Source: Denitrobacterium detoxificans | GTDB lineage: Bacteria > Actinomycetota > Coriobacteriia > Coriobacteriales > Eggerthellaceae | Length of the DNA stretch: 64,000 nt | Direction: 5' to 3' | NCBI RefSeq assembly: GCF_015062615.1 | Contig: NZ_SUUH01000001.1 | Span: 654,098 to 718,097, forward strand | In this document: piece by piece, positions 53,055-61,864 of the stretch | How positions within the stretch are numbered: the first letter of the stretch is position 1 | Layout of the letters: the number at the start of each line of letters is the position of its first letter | Position numbers and translations under genes: made by a program | The notes under the pieces: model-generated | The model's input: only the letters and a program-made list of their open reading frames with translations | Told to the model about the DNA's origin: nothing | Database searches by the model: none

Positions 53055-53135
53055 GGCTGCCTCCCTGCGCGAAGAGAAGACAAGGCGAACGATCGCACGA
53101 CCATTCGCCTCGTTCCCTTGTAGAGTCAAGCGGTT

Positions 53136-55358
53136 CTACAGATGCAGAACGCGGTCTTTGATTTCCTGGGTACGACCCTGGTTCCAGAACTGGGTTCCAA
53201 TGTAGCCGCAGGTACGACGGGCCACGTTGAGCTTGTTCTGGTCGCGGTTGCCGCACTTCGGGCATTCCCATACCAGCTTGCCATCGTCTTCGATGATCTG
53301 GATTTCGCCATCGTAGCCGCACACCTGGCAGTAGTCGCTCTTGGTGTTCAGTTCCGCGTACATGATGTTGTCGTAGATGTAGCGCATGACCGTGAGCACC
53401 GCCTGCAGGTTGTCCTGCATGTTCGGGACCTCGATGTAGCTGATGGCGCCACCCGGCGAAAGCTTCTGGAACTTGCTCTCGAACTTCAGCTTCGTGAAGG
53501 CGTCGATCTTTTCGGTCACGTGCACGTGGTAGCTGTTGGTGATGTAGCCCTTGTCGTTGATGCCGGGAACGATGCCGAAACGACGCTGCAGGCACTTGCT
53601 GAACTTGTACGTAGTGGATTCCAGCGGCGTGCCATACAGGCTGAAGTCGATGTCGGTGGCTTCCTTCCATTCGGCACACTTGTCGTTCATGTGCTGCATG
53701 ACTTCCAGCGCGAACGGCGTGGCCTCTGCGTCGGTATGCGACTTGCCCGTCATGTACTTCGTGCACTCGTACAGGCCAGCGTAACCCAGCGAAATGGTGG
53801 AATAGCCGCCGTAGAGGAGCTTGTCGATCTTCTCGCCCTTCTTCAGGCGCGCCAGGGCACCGTACTGCCACAGGATGGGGGCAGCGTCGGACGTGGTGCC
53901 CTTCAGGCGGTTGTGGCGGCACATAAGGGCCTTGCGGCACAGTTCCAGACGCTCGTCGAAAATAGCCCAAAACTTGGTGAAGTCACCTTCGCTGGAAAGC
54001 GCAACGTCGACCAGGTTGATGGTGACCACGCCCTGGTTGAATCGACCATAGTACTTCGGCTTCGTGGGGTCGTAATTCTTCGCGTTGGCCACGTTGTTGT
54101 AGCCGTTGCCCGAGCGGTCGGGCGTAAGGAACGAACGGCAGCCCATGCACGTATAGCAATCGCCTTCGCCTTCCACTTCGCCCTTGGAAAGCTTGTACTC
54201 GCGCATCTTCTTTTCGGAGATGTAGTCGGGCACCATGCGCTTGGCCGTGCACTTCGCAGCGAGCTTCGTGAGGTAGTAGAATTCCGTGCCCTCGTCGATA
54301 TTGTCTTCTTCCAGCACGTAGATGAGCTTGGGGAACGCGGGGGTAATCCACACACCCGCCTCGTTCTTCACGCCCTGGAAACGCTGGCGCAGCATTTCCT
54401 CGATGACCATGGCGAGGTCGTGCTTCTCGGTTTCGTTGCGCGCCTCGTTCAGGTACATGAACACGGTGATGAACGGAGCCTGGCCGTTGGTGGTCATGAG
54501 CGTAACCACTTGGTACTGGATGGTCTGCACGCCACGGCGAATTTCGTCGCGCACGCGGCCTTCGACCACGGCATCCAAACGCTCGGGCGAAGGCTCCACG
54601 CCAAGCTCGTTCAACTCGTCGATGGTAGCGCGACGGATCTTCTGACGGCTAATGTCGACGAACGGGGCAAGATGCGCGAGCGAGATGCTCTGGCCGCCAT
54701 ACTGGCAGCTGGCAACCTGGGCGATGATCTGGGTGGCGATGTTGCAGGCCGTGCTGAAGCTATGGGGCTTCTCGATGAGCGTGCCGGAAATGACCGTACC
54801 ATTCTGCAGCATGTCTTCCAGGTTCACCAGGTCGCAGTTGTGCATGCGCTGCGCGTAGTAATCGGAGTCGTGGAAGTGGATGATGCCCTTCTCGTGGGCG
54901 TCGACCACGTCGGCGGGAAGGAGCATGCGGTGAGCAAGGTCCTTCGAAACCTCGCCGGCCATGTAGTCGCGCTGGACGGAGACGACGGTGGGGTTCTTGT
55001 TCGAGTTCTCCTGCTTCACTTCCTCGTTGTTGCATTCGATGAGCGAGAGAATCTTGTCGTCGGTGGTGTTGGACGTGCGCTTCAAGCCCTGCACGTAGCG
55101 ATAGATGATGTACTTGCGAGCGACTTCGAATGCACCAAGGGCCATGATCTGGTCCTCGACCATGTCCTGGATTTCCTCAACGGCAGGGGCATGACCGCAA
55201 ACGTCGCATTCGGTGGTGACGTTGTTTGCTGCGGCGATAATTTGATCGTGCGTAAGACGGTTTTCCGGCACTACCTCACTATTCGCCTTCGAGATGGCGT
55301 TCACGATTTTCGTGACGTCGAAAGCGACCTCAGAGCCATTGCGCTTGATAACCTTCAT
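53136..55358 (-). CDS. nrdD: Anaerobic ribonucleoside-triphosphate reductase NrdD
   Basis: 740 residues, class III ribonucleotide reductase. An N-terminal ATP-cone begins IKRNGSEVAFDVTKI, which gives allosteric control. The glycyl radical site is RRTCGYIG near the end, and a zinc site is formed by CQVCG and CPKCG. It makes deoxyribonucleotides in the absence of oxygen, fitting an anaerobe. The ATG at 55358 follows AAAGGGG. Two NrdR-like boxes lie upstream, and nrdG follows. Confidence 0.95.
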   Translation of the reverse strand: MKVIKRNGSEVAFDVTKIVNAISKANSEVVPENRLTHDQIIAAANNVTTECDVCGHAPAVEEIQDMVEDQIMALGAFEVARKYIIYRYVQGLKRTSNTTDDKILSLIECNNEEVKQENSNKNPTVVSVQRDYMAGEVSKDLAHRMLLPADVVDAHEKGIIHFHDSDYYAQRMHNCDLVNLEDMLQNGTVISGTLIEKPHSFSTACNIATQIIAQVASCQYGGQSISLAHLAPFVDISRQKIRRATIDELNELGVEPSPERLDAVVEGRVRDEIRRGVQTIQYQVVTLMTTNGQAPFITVFMYLNEARNETEKHDLAMVIEEMLRQRFQGVKNEAGVWITPAFPKLIYVLEEDNIDEGTEFYYLTKLAAKCTAKRMVPDYISEKKMREYKLSKGEVEGEGDCYTCMGCRSFLTPDRSGNGYNNVANAKNYDPTKPKYYGRFNQGVVTINLVDVALSSEGDFTKFWAIFDERLELCRKALMCRHNRLKGTTSDAAPILWQYGALARLKKGEKIDKLLYGGYSTISLGYAGLYECTKYMTGKSHTDAEATPFALEVMQHMNDKCAEWKEATDIDFSLYGTPLESTTYKFSKCLQRRFGIVPGINDKGYITNSYHVHVTEKIDAFTKLKFESKFQKLSPGGAISYIEVPNMQDNLQAVLTVMRYIYDNIMYAELNTKSDYCQVCGYDGEIQIIEDDGKLVWECPKCGNRDQNKLNVARRTCGYIGTQFWNQGRTQEIKDRVLHL

Positions 55359-55478
55359 ATGCCCAAACCCCTTTCGTATTTCTGCTTCATTTCTTGTCTG
55401 AACATAGTTTTGCATCTAATTTTTATTGTTCACAAGGCTTGACTTTAGCGCTCCTTACGTTTTCGCACGTGAGCACAA

Positions 55479-55494
55479 AACAATAAATATTGTC
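55479..55494 (-). promoter_or_regulatory. NrdR box (proximal)
   Basis: A 16-base site with perfect core palindrome ACAATA-AA-TATTGT, close to the NrdR consensus ACA(C)WATATWGTGT. It is about 120 bases upstream of the nrdD start. Its centre is 33 bases from a second box, about three helical turns, the spacing typical of paired NrdR sites. Confidence 0.75.
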
Positions 55495-55511
55495 GCTCAT
55501 AATTCGACCAC

Positions 55512-55527
55512 ACACCATATCTTGTGG
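55512..55527 (-). promoter_or_regulatory. NrdR box (distal)
   Basis: ACACCATATCTTGTGG matches the NrdR consensus at most positions. NrdR represses ribonucleotide reductase genes when dATP/ATP signals are high. The nrdR gene itself is not in the window. Confidence 0.75.
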
Positions 55528-55744
55528 TTCATAATGATACATCCTAAATCCCATTTTCACACCATTCGCATAAGCGCAGTTCGTATGGGAAGCGGGTTGG
55601 ATCAAGCTAAAATCAAGCGGAAAAAGCGTGGAGAACGGTAAAAACACTTCCCTTCAACGGGAGGGAAAACGAGTCTTCCACACTAGCTCAGACGAAAGAA
55701 TGCGCACGTTCTTGAGAGCGGTTCATATAAACCGCGAACGGCGC

Positions 55745-55777
55745 AAAAAAAGGAGTCGCCCCATAAGGGACGACTCC
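55745..55777 (-). terminator. Rho-independent terminator after rplL
   Basis: A seven-base-pair stem (GGAGTCG at 55752-55758 with CGACTCC at 55771-55777, extended inward by G-C pairs) is followed on the minus strand by seven T. It lies 22 bases past the rplL stop. Confidence 0.9.
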
Positions 55778-55798
55778 CGCAATTCGCAAGAAGCGAAT

Positions 55799-56176
55799 TT
55801 ACTTCAGGGTTACAGCAGCGCCGGCTTCTTCCAGCTTGGCCTTCATTTCCTCGGCCTGCTCCTTGGCAACGCCTTCCTTGATGGCCTTGGGAGCGCCCTC
55901 GACGACTTCCTTGGCATCCTTCAGGCCCAGACCGGTGAGCTCGCGGACAACCTTGATGACAGCGATCTTGTTGTCGCCGAAGCCCTCGAGCACAACGTCG
56001 AATTCGGACTTCTCGTCGGCAGCAGCAGCGCCATCAGCGGCAGGAGCAGCAGCAACAGCCACGGGAGCAGCAGCGGACACGCCGAAGGTCTCTTCGATCA
56101 TGGACACGAGTTCGCTAGCCTCGAGGAGGGACATCTCCTTCAGAGCCTCAATGATTTCTTCCTTGGTCACAGCCAT
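55799..56176 (-). CDS. rplL: 50S ribosomal protein L7/L12 (RplL)
   Basis: 125 residues. L7/L12 forms the ribosome stalk that recruits translation factors. It has an N-terminal dimer domain (TKEEIIEALKEMSLLE), an Ala-rich hinge (about 37-50) and the C-terminal factor-binding domain (KIAVIKVVRELTGLGLKDAKE). The ATG follows AAAGGAAAC. It lies downstream of rplJ, ending the unit. Confidence 0.97.
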   Translation of the reverse strand: MAVTKEEIIEALKEMSLLEASELVSMIEETFGVSAAAPVAVAAAPAADGAAAADEKSEFDVVLEGFGDNKIAVIKVVRELTGLGLKDAKEVVEGAPKAIKEGVAKEQAEEMKAKLEEAGAAVTLK

Positions 56177-56253
56177 GTTAGTTTCCTTTCAAAGGGGCCG
56201 GGTTCTTCCGGCCATACATTCTTGCTACGCGGCGCGGGCGCCGCAGGGTGCTG

Positions 56254-56775
56254 CTAGGCAGCGGGCTTCTGCTCGGCGACCTGCTTGATCGACTGAGCCA
56301 AGCCAGACGGCACACCGTTGATGGTAACGGCAAGACCGCGAGCAACGCCGGAGATAAGACCAGCGATCTGGCCGATGAGAGCCTCGCGAGAAGGCAGAGA
56401 AGCAATAGCTTCCACCTGTTCTGCGCTGTACTGAACACCGTCCATCATGCCGCCCTTGATTACGAGGTTCTCGTTATCCTTGGCGAAATCCTTGATAGCT
56501 TTCGCGGCAGCAGCCGGATCGCCATCGGCGAACACGAATGCACTCGGGCCAGCGAGGATGTCCTCCATTTCGGGGAGACCAGACTCGGCCAGGGCGATGC
56601 GCACCAGCTTGTTCTTGTAGACCGTCAGATGAGCACCGGCTTCGCGGATGGAGCGACGCAGCTGCTGCGCCTCCTTCACGCTCAGGCCGCGGTAGTCGAC
56701 GACCCACAGAGCGGACACGCCTTCGAGCTCTTCCTTGATCTTTGCGAGCGTTTCGACATTCTGTGCGTTGGGCAT
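56254..56775 (-). CDS. rplJ: 50S ribosomal protein L10 (RplJ)
   Basis: 173 residues. L10 anchors the L7/L12 stalk to 23S rRNA. LWVVDYRGLSVKEAQQLRR and VYKNKLVRIAL are family motifs in the rRNA-binding domain, and the C-terminal helix that binds L7/L12 dimers is present. The ATG at 56775 has AAGGAGGT seven bases upstream. A structured L10 leader and attenuator precede it, which suggests autoregulation by the L10-L12 complex. Confidence 0.96.
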   Translation of the reverse strand: MPNAQNVETLAKIKEELEGVSALWVVDYRGLSVKEAQQLRRSIREAGAHLTVYKNKLVRIALAESGLPEMEDILAGPSAFVFADGDPAAAAKAIKDFAKDNENLVIKGGMMDGVQYSAEQVEAIASLPSREALIGQIAGLISGVARGLAVTINGVPSGLAQSIKQVAEQKPAA

Positions 56776-56837
56776 ATTGTGCACCTCCTTCTTTCCCATT
56801 CCGGGTTCCACCCCAGGGGAAGGTCGCACGAATAAGA

Positions 56838-56871
56838 ACGACCCCCTGCACCAGAGAGCGCAGGGGGTCGT
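56838..56871 (-). terminator. Attenuator in the rplJ leader
   Basis: A 12-base-pair stem (56838-56849 with 56860-56871) is followed on the minus strand by TCTTATT. Together with the upstream L10-binding motif it is positioned to stop transcription when L10 is in excess. Confidence 0.7.
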
Positions 56872-56892
56872 GAAAGCTTGTGCTTTACAACC

Positions 56893-56950
56893 ACCTCGGC
56901 GGGCCGCTTGCGCGATTAAACCTTGCGGTGCCTGCTGTCTCTGGCAGCGG
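56893..56950 (-). ncRNA. L10 leader (autoregulatory RNA element)
   Basis: The minus strand reads ACAGCAGG...GCAAGGTTTAAT...CCGCCGAGGT, which matches the conserved L10-binding motif of ribosomal L10 leaders. It lies upstream of rplJ, between the promoter (56990-57018) and the attenuator (56838-56871). Binding of L10 is expected to reduce rplJL expression, from the known family. Confidence 0.78.
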
Positions 56951-56989
56951 AACTACTGTTCATTACTGCTGCATTTCTGCAGCCGTTAC

Positions 56990-57018
56990 ACTATGCCAGA
57001 CTCATACGACGAATGCAA
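56990..57018 (-). promoter_or_regulatory. rplJ promoter
   Basis: On the minus strand TTGCAT (57018-57013) and CATAGT (56995-56990) are 17 bases apart, giving a transcript that begins just upstream of the L10 leader. Confidence 0.55.
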
Positions 57019-57046
57019 GGAAGCGCACGCGTCCTCCACATTGGGG

Positions 57047-59041
57047 CTACGCGGAAGCACCGCCGCCAGCTGTGGCCGATGCGGCTTCTGCAGCAGGCTG
57101 ATTCGTGCCCGCATCAGTAGCCGACGAGGCTGCCGAGGAAGTCTGCCCCGCCGCGGCCGACGTGGCCTCGGCGCTCGTCACCTCGAGCGATTCGACCGTG
57201 CACGTGGGGTCCCCCTCAATGTAGGAGATCGTCACCGTGTCGCCCTGGCGCACGATCACGGCATTCATGACCGTGGGCAGCGGACAGTCGAAGATAAGCG
57301 AGCTGTCCTCGAGCGACAGGTACACGTGAGAGTTGCCATCGATGACGGCTTGCATGGACGTGCGCACCACGCCCGTGACCTCGCTGGCAACCGAATCGTC
57401 GCCCGAAGTCACGCCATTAGTGGCAAGCAGGGCCTTGTACGACTTCTGGCATTCCTCCACCGTGTCGCCCACGGCTACGTTCTGGTAGCGCTGGATGTCG
57501 ATCATGGCGAACTTCTTCACCAGGCCCGCGGCATCCTTCAAGGCCATAAAGTACGTAGGCTGGCCATTGATGTTCAGAAGCAGCGGGAAGGTAGCCTTGT
57601 ACTGCAGGTTCTGCACCTGGCCTTCCGCCGAGCTCATGGCGCTTTCCTCGGTGGCGCCCGCCACGCTATAGTAGTGGGCTTCCGCCGTGCGCTGGTTCAC
57701 GAGCACGAACCCCACGATCGCGTTGTCGCTCGTGGCGCTGGTGACGCCCGTGTACACCCAAACGTCATCGTCTTTGGCAATGTAGTTGTAGCCCAGCTCG
57801 CCATCGGTGCCCGGAGTGGTCTGCACCACGCCGCTCTGGCCAAGCCAGCTGTTCAGCCAGCCATTATGCAGGCTGCCATACCAGTTGTACTGCTGGATGA
57901 GCAGGTTGCTGGGATAGGCGCGGTCCACCCATTCGGGGCACTCGTCGATGGCGCAATCCTGACATTCGCCCGTGCTGGCATTCACCAGCACCACGCGGTC
58001 GATGGTCTCGCCACCGAACAGGCCGATAGTGCGCGTTTGAACGGGGCACACCCACCAGGGAGTGCCATCCTCGTCGATTTCGAAGCTCTTCTCCTCGAAC
58101 ATGTAGAACGGGTAGCGCAGCTGGACGTAGCGGTCGATATTGCGCTCGAGCGGTTCGCTTTCCGAGTAGTACATGGGCGAAGACAGCCGCACCACCTGGG
58201 TATTCTGGCTGGCCATATCGACAATCACGTAGGCGGGAATGCCCGCGTCCTTGTTGTAGAACCACTTGAACAGGTCGGCATAATTCAGCGGGCTCACGCG
58301 GACGGGGCGCCCCTGGTAGTTAATCTGGGAATACAGGCTGGAAATCTCGAACTGACTCACGTATTCGGGGATCTCGCCCAGCGTGCGGTTGCCCAGGAGC
58401 ACGGCGCTGTCGCGATCGATAACGGGGATGGTGTCGTAATCGGGTTCCTGAATGTCGGTGGCGAAGTCGGTGTCCTGAATCTGCAGAATGCTTGAGTACT
58501 TCTCGGCGTTACCCGGCCAAATGCTGTACGACGCGGCCCAACCCAGCACCGCTACAGCAAAGACGGCAACGGGAATCCAGGAAAGCCACTTGAAGCGCTT
58601 CGCCTTGCCCGCATTCTTCGGGCGCGCGTTCGAGCCCGCCTTATACGAGGCCGAAAGCGCACGGAAGGTGATGAACGCCGGCAGCAGCACGAACACCACC
58701 AAGAACGTCCAGGTATCGGCGGAATGGATGTTGATGGGCGGATGGAACCACCAGTACGCACCAGCAATGACCAGGATCAGCACGAGAATCGCAATAACCA
58801 GCGTGCGCTTGCGCCAGCTGGGAAGCTTTATGGCCTCGAACACGCTGGAAAGGCCTTCGCCATCTTTGCCATCGGACGCAAAGGGATTCCTCTGCCCATG
58901 CGATGCCTTGCGCTTCTTCGACGCGCCCTGCGAAGAGGCGCCGGAGGCTTTCTCCTCGGCCGCAGACGTCTGGGAGGCGCCTTCCTGGGGAGGCACAAAG
59001 CCTACCATCCTGAAGAATTCGTCCATCTGGTCTTTATCCAC
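57047..59041 (-). CDS. Large membrane-anchored protein of unknown function
   Basis: 664 residues, no family recognised. A cytoplasmic, Ser/Ala/Lys-rich N-terminus (about residues 1-75) leads to three hydrophobic helices (about 80-98, 107-125 and 155-175), and the remaining 480 residues form an extracellular domain. The domain has several aromatic motifs (WYGSLHNGWLNSW, YPFYMFEE) and Cys in CQDCAIDEC and ECPE. The C-terminus is an Ala/Ser/Thr-rich low-complexity tail of about 50 residues. The GTG start has GAGGGG eight bases upstream. Long single genes of this form are frequent near ribosomal genes in Coriobacteriia; no role can be inferred. Confidence 0.7.
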   Translation of the reverse strand: MDKDQMDEFFRMVGFVPPQEGASQTSAAEEKASGASSQGASKKRKASHGQRNPFASDGKDGEGLSSVFEAIKLPSWRKRTLVIAILVLILVIAGAYWWFHPPINIHSADTWTFLVVFVLLPAFITFRALSASYKAGSNARPKNAGKAKRFKWLSWIPVAVFAVAVLGWAASYSIWPGNAEKYSSILQIQDTDFATDIQEPDYDTIPVIDRDSAVLLGNRTLGEIPEYVSQFEISSLYSQINYQGRPVRVSPLNYADLFKWFYNKDAGIPAYVIVDMASQNTQVVRLSSPMYYSESEPLERNIDRYVQLRYPFYMFEEKSFEIDEDGTPWWVCPVQTRTIGLFGGETIDRVVLVNASTGECQDCAIDECPEWVDRAYPSNLLIQQYNWYGSLHNGWLNSWLGQSGVVQTTPGTDGELGYNYIAKDDDVWVYTGVTSATSDNAIVGFVLVNQRTAEAHYYSVAGATEESAMSSAEGQVQNLQYKATFPLLLNINGQPTYFMALKDAAGLVKKFAMIDIQRYQNVAVGDTVEECQKSYKALLATNGVTSGDDSVASEVTGVVRTSMQAVIDGNSHVYLSLEDSSLIFDCPLPTVMNAVIVRQGDTVTISYIEGDPTCTVESLEVTSAEATSAAAGQTSSAASSATDAGTNQPAAEAASATAGGGASA

Positions 59042-59087
59042 GATTACATCCCCTCATACACTTGCATTTCGCGATAGTATACCAGCG

Positions 59088-59117
59088 CAAACGGGGCGAG
59101 CACTAGGCCCGCCCCGT
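59088..59117 (-). terminator. Terminator after acnA
   Basis: CGGGGCG (59092-59098) pairs with CGCCCCG (59110-59116); on the minus strand the stem is followed by TTTGCG. It lies 42 bases past the acnA stop and before the start of the membrane protein gene. Confidence 0.65.
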
Positions 59118-59158
59118 CTCGTTTTCGTTTGGACAAATCAGCCGCGCAGGCGCAACGC

Positions 59159-61810
59159 CTACAGTGCAGCCAGATTGCGAATCACGTACTGCAGAATGCC
59201 GCCGTGATAGTAATACTCGCCCTCGGTGGGCGTATCGATGCGCACGAGCGCCGTGAAGTCGATGACCGATCCATCCGGCTTGGTGGCATGCACGCCAACA
59301 TGCGCGGGATTGGGCAGGCCCTTGCTAAAGTCGATATCGTCGATGTCGAACGTCTCGGTGCCATCGAGCCCCAGCGAAGCCGTGCTCTGGCCCTCCTCGT
59401 ACTGCAGGGGCAGCACGCCCATGCCAATAAGGTTGCTGCGGTGGATGCGCTCGAAGCTCTCGGCAAACGCAGCGCGCACACCCAGGAGCATGGGGCCCTT
59501 CGCGGCCCAGTCACGTGACGAACCACTGCCGTACATCTTGCCAGCCAGGACCACCAGGGGCACGCCAGCTTCGCGATAGGCCTCAGAGGCGTCGAAGATG
59601 AGCTTGATGGCGTCGTCGGTCATATCGCGCGTCCAACCGCCCTTGCGGCCTTCGGCAAGCAGGTTCGCGAGCTTCACATTCGCAAACGTACCGCGCGCCA
59701 TGACCTCGTGGTTGCCACGACGGCTGCCATACGTGTTGAAGTCGGCCTCGTCCACGCCACGTTCGCGCAGGTAGCGGGCAGCCGCGGAATCGGAGGCAAT
59801 GGCGCCTGCCGGGGAAATGTGGTCGGTGGTGATGAAGTCGCCCAGGTTGACGATGGCACGGGCGCCACGCACCGGCTCGGGAGCCACAGGGTTCGCCGTC
59901 ATGCCATCGAAGTACGTCGCACGGCGCACGTACGTAGAGGCATCATCCCACGCAAACAGGTCGCTCGGCTCGCGACCCAGGCTGCGCCAGGACTCGTCGC
60001 CTTCGAACAGGCCTTCTGCCCCATCGTCGAACAGCGCACGATTCACGACCTGCTGCTGCAATGCGGCAATTTCGGCATTGGTGGGCCAAATGTCCTTCAG
60101 GAACACGGGCTCGCCCTGTGCGTTTTCGCCCAGAGGCTGCGTCTCGAAATCGAAGTCGAGCGTGCCGGCAAGCGCGTAGGCGATAACGCCCGCGGGGGCC
60201 GACAGGTAGTTCTGCGCTACATCGGGAGAAATGCGGCCCTCGAAATTGCGGTTGCCGGAAAGCACGCTGGCGAGCTCGATATCATCGGCCACGTCATGCA
60301 GCGCAGGCAGAACGGGGCCCGAATTTCCAATGCAGCTCATGCAGCCAAAGCCGCACGTATAGAAGCCAAGCTGACGCAGGCCATCCATAAGCCCGGCACG
60401 CTCGAGCAGGAGTTCGGTTGCCTTGCTGCCCGGCGCAAGAATGGTCTTCACCCAAGGCTTGGGCGCAAGGCCCGCCTGGGCGGCGTTCTTGGCAACGATG
60501 CCGCACGCCAGCATCATGGCGGGGTCGGTAGCCGTGGTACAGCTGGTCACGGCAGCGATGGCGATGGCGCCATGCGTGAGCTCGTAGCTTGCGCCATCGA
60601 TGTCAACGCTTACGGTCTTACCCGCTTCGACGTTGCGCTCGGCACAAATGGCCTGGAAGCGCTCGCGCGCACCCGCGAACGAAATGCGGTCGTGCGGACG
60701 CGACGGACCGGCGATGCTACGCTCCACCGAAGACAGATCAATGCGAAGCACCTTGGCGTACGAACGCTCGCGACCATCGTTCCACAGGTTCTGCTGCTTT
60801 GCATAAGCCTCTACCAGGGCGATCTGCTCTTCGGTGCGGCCCGTAACGCGCAGGTACTCAAGCGTCTGCTCGTCAACCGGGAACAGCGTGCAGGTGCTGC
60901 CGTATTCGGGGGTCATGTTGGAAACGCACGCGCGCTGCGTGGCGGTCAGGTTGGAAACGCCCTCGCCGAAGCATTCCACGAAGCAGCCCACGACGCCCTC
61001 GGCGCGGAGCATCTGCGCGAAACGCAACGAAAGGTCCATGGCGGAAACGCCATCGGGCAGCGAGCCAGTGAGCTCGACGCCAATCACGCGCGGCACGAGC
61101 GTGGTGATGGGCTGGCCCAGCGCAGCGGCTTCGGCTTCGATGCCGCCAACGCCCCAGCCAAGCACGCCAACGCCATTGGCCGTGGGCGTATGGCTGTCAG
61201 TGCCCACGAGCGTGTCGAAATACGCGAGCGTGCCCTCTTCGGTTTCGCGCGTCATGGCGACCTTCGCGAAGCGCTCGATGTTCAGCTGATGGCAGATGCC
61301 CTGGCCAGGCGGCACGATGCTCACGTTCTGGAACGAGCTTTGCGCCCATTTCAGAAAGTCGTAGCGCTCGCGATTGCGCTGGAATTCCAGCTCGATGTTC
61401 TCTTCCAGAGCGCCCGAGCAACCCGCCTTGTCGGCAATGACCGAATGGTCGATGACCAGGTTGCAGGGAACCTGCGGGTTGATCTTCGAGGGGTCGCCGC
61501 CCAGGGCAGCACACGCCTCGCGCATGACCGCAAAGTCAACGAACACGGGCACGCCCGTGAAGTCCTGGAACAGCACGCGCGCGGGGCTGAACTCGATTTC
61601 GTCACCCGCCTGGCCCTTCGTGCCGGCTTCCACCAGACGATCGACCAGAAGCTGCGCCGTTTCCTCATCGGGAGCGCAACGCAGGATGTTCTCGAGCAGA
61701 ACGGTGAGCGCGTAGGGCAGGCGCTCGGCGCCCTCTACGGCCTTCACCGGGTAGTAGCGGTATTCCTTGTTCGCAACTTGCAGCTGCGCGGTTGCTTTCA
61801 ATTGTGACAT
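59159..61810 (-). CDS. acnA: Aconitate hydratase AcnA
   Basis: 883 residues. Aconitase interconverts citrate and isocitrate with a 4Fe-4S centre. The three cluster Cys are in VTSCTTATDP and GFGCMSCIGNSGP. The swivelling C-terminal domain has GDFITTDHISPAGA and GSGSSRDWAAKGP, and GTDSHTPTANGVGVLGWG lies in the N-terminal part. The length matches AcnA/IRP1-type enzymes. ATG follows AGGAGA. It lies just downstream of icd, so citrate to 2-oxoglutarate conversion is encoded together; citrate synthase is not in the window. Confidence 0.95.
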   Translation of the reverse strand: MSQLKATAQLQVANKEYRYYPVKAVEGAERLPYALTVLLENILRCAPDEETAQLLVDRLVEAGTKGQAGDEIEFSPARVLFQDFTGVPVFVDFAVMREACAALGGDPSKINPQVPCNLVIDHSVIADKAGCSGALEENIELEFQRNRERYDFLKWAQSSFQNVSIVPPGQGICHQLNIERFAKVAMTRETEEGTLAYFDTLVGTDSHTPTANGVGVLGWGVGGIEAEAAALGQPITTLVPRVIGVELTGSLPDGVSAMDLSLRFAQMLRAEGVVGCFVECFGEGVSNLTATQRACVSNMTPEYGSTCTLFPVDEQTLEYLRVTGRTEEQIALVEAYAKQQNLWNDGRERSYAKVLRIDLSSVERSIAGPSRPHDRISFAGARERFQAICAERNVEAGKTVSVDIDGASYELTHGAIAIAAVTSCTTATDPAMMLACGIVAKNAAQAGLAPKPWVKTILAPGSKATELLLERAGLMDGLRQLGFYTCGFGCMSCIGNSGPVLPALHDVADDIELASVLSGNRNFEGRISPDVAQNYLSAPAGVIAYALAGTLDFDFETQPLGENAQGEPVFLKDIWPTNAEIAALQQQVVNRALFDDGAEGLFEGDESWRSLGREPSDLFAWDDASTYVRRATYFDGMTANPVAPEPVRGARAIVNLGDFITTDHISPAGAIASDSAAARYLRERGVDEADFNTYGSRRGNHEVMARGTFANVKLANLLAEGRKGGWTRDMTDDAIKLIFDASEAYREAGVPLVVLAGKMYGSGSSRDWAAKGPMLLGVRAAFAESFERIHRSNLIGMGVLPLQYEEGQSTASLGLDGTETFDIDDIDFSKGLPNPAHVGVHATKPDGSVIDFTALVRIDTPTEGEYYYHGGILQYVIRNLAAL

Positions 61811-61833
61811 CTATGCTTCTCCTGCCAACAACG

Positions 61834-61855
61834 CGGGGCCGCGCTGGCGGCCCCG
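61834..61855 (-). other. Hairpin between icd and acnA
   Basis: A nine-base-pair stem (CGGGGCCGC 61834-61842 with GCGGCCCCG 61847-61855, four-base loop) lies in the 54-base gap between icd and acnA. It lacks a U-tract, so it looks more like an attenuator or RNA-stabilising element than a full terminator. Confidence 0.5.
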
Positions 61856-61864
61856 ATTACATTC

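Larger units (their letters stand above)
55359..55798. other. Intergenic region between nrdD and rplL
   Basis: About 440 bases without a gene. It holds the nrdD control region with two NrdR-like boxes (55479-55494 and 55512-55527), an AT-rich middle part, and the rplL terminator near 55745-55777. Nothing else was recognised. Confidence 0.6.

Noticed and set aside
53142..55442. Very long plus-strand open reading frame opposite nrdD
   Set aside because: It lies antisense to a clear nrdD with all catalytic motifs and has no recognisable domain; GC-rich codon use leaves the opposite strand open.
59708..61807. Long plus-strand open reading frame opposite acnA
   Set aside because: Same reason: antisense shadow of a fully supported aconitase gene.
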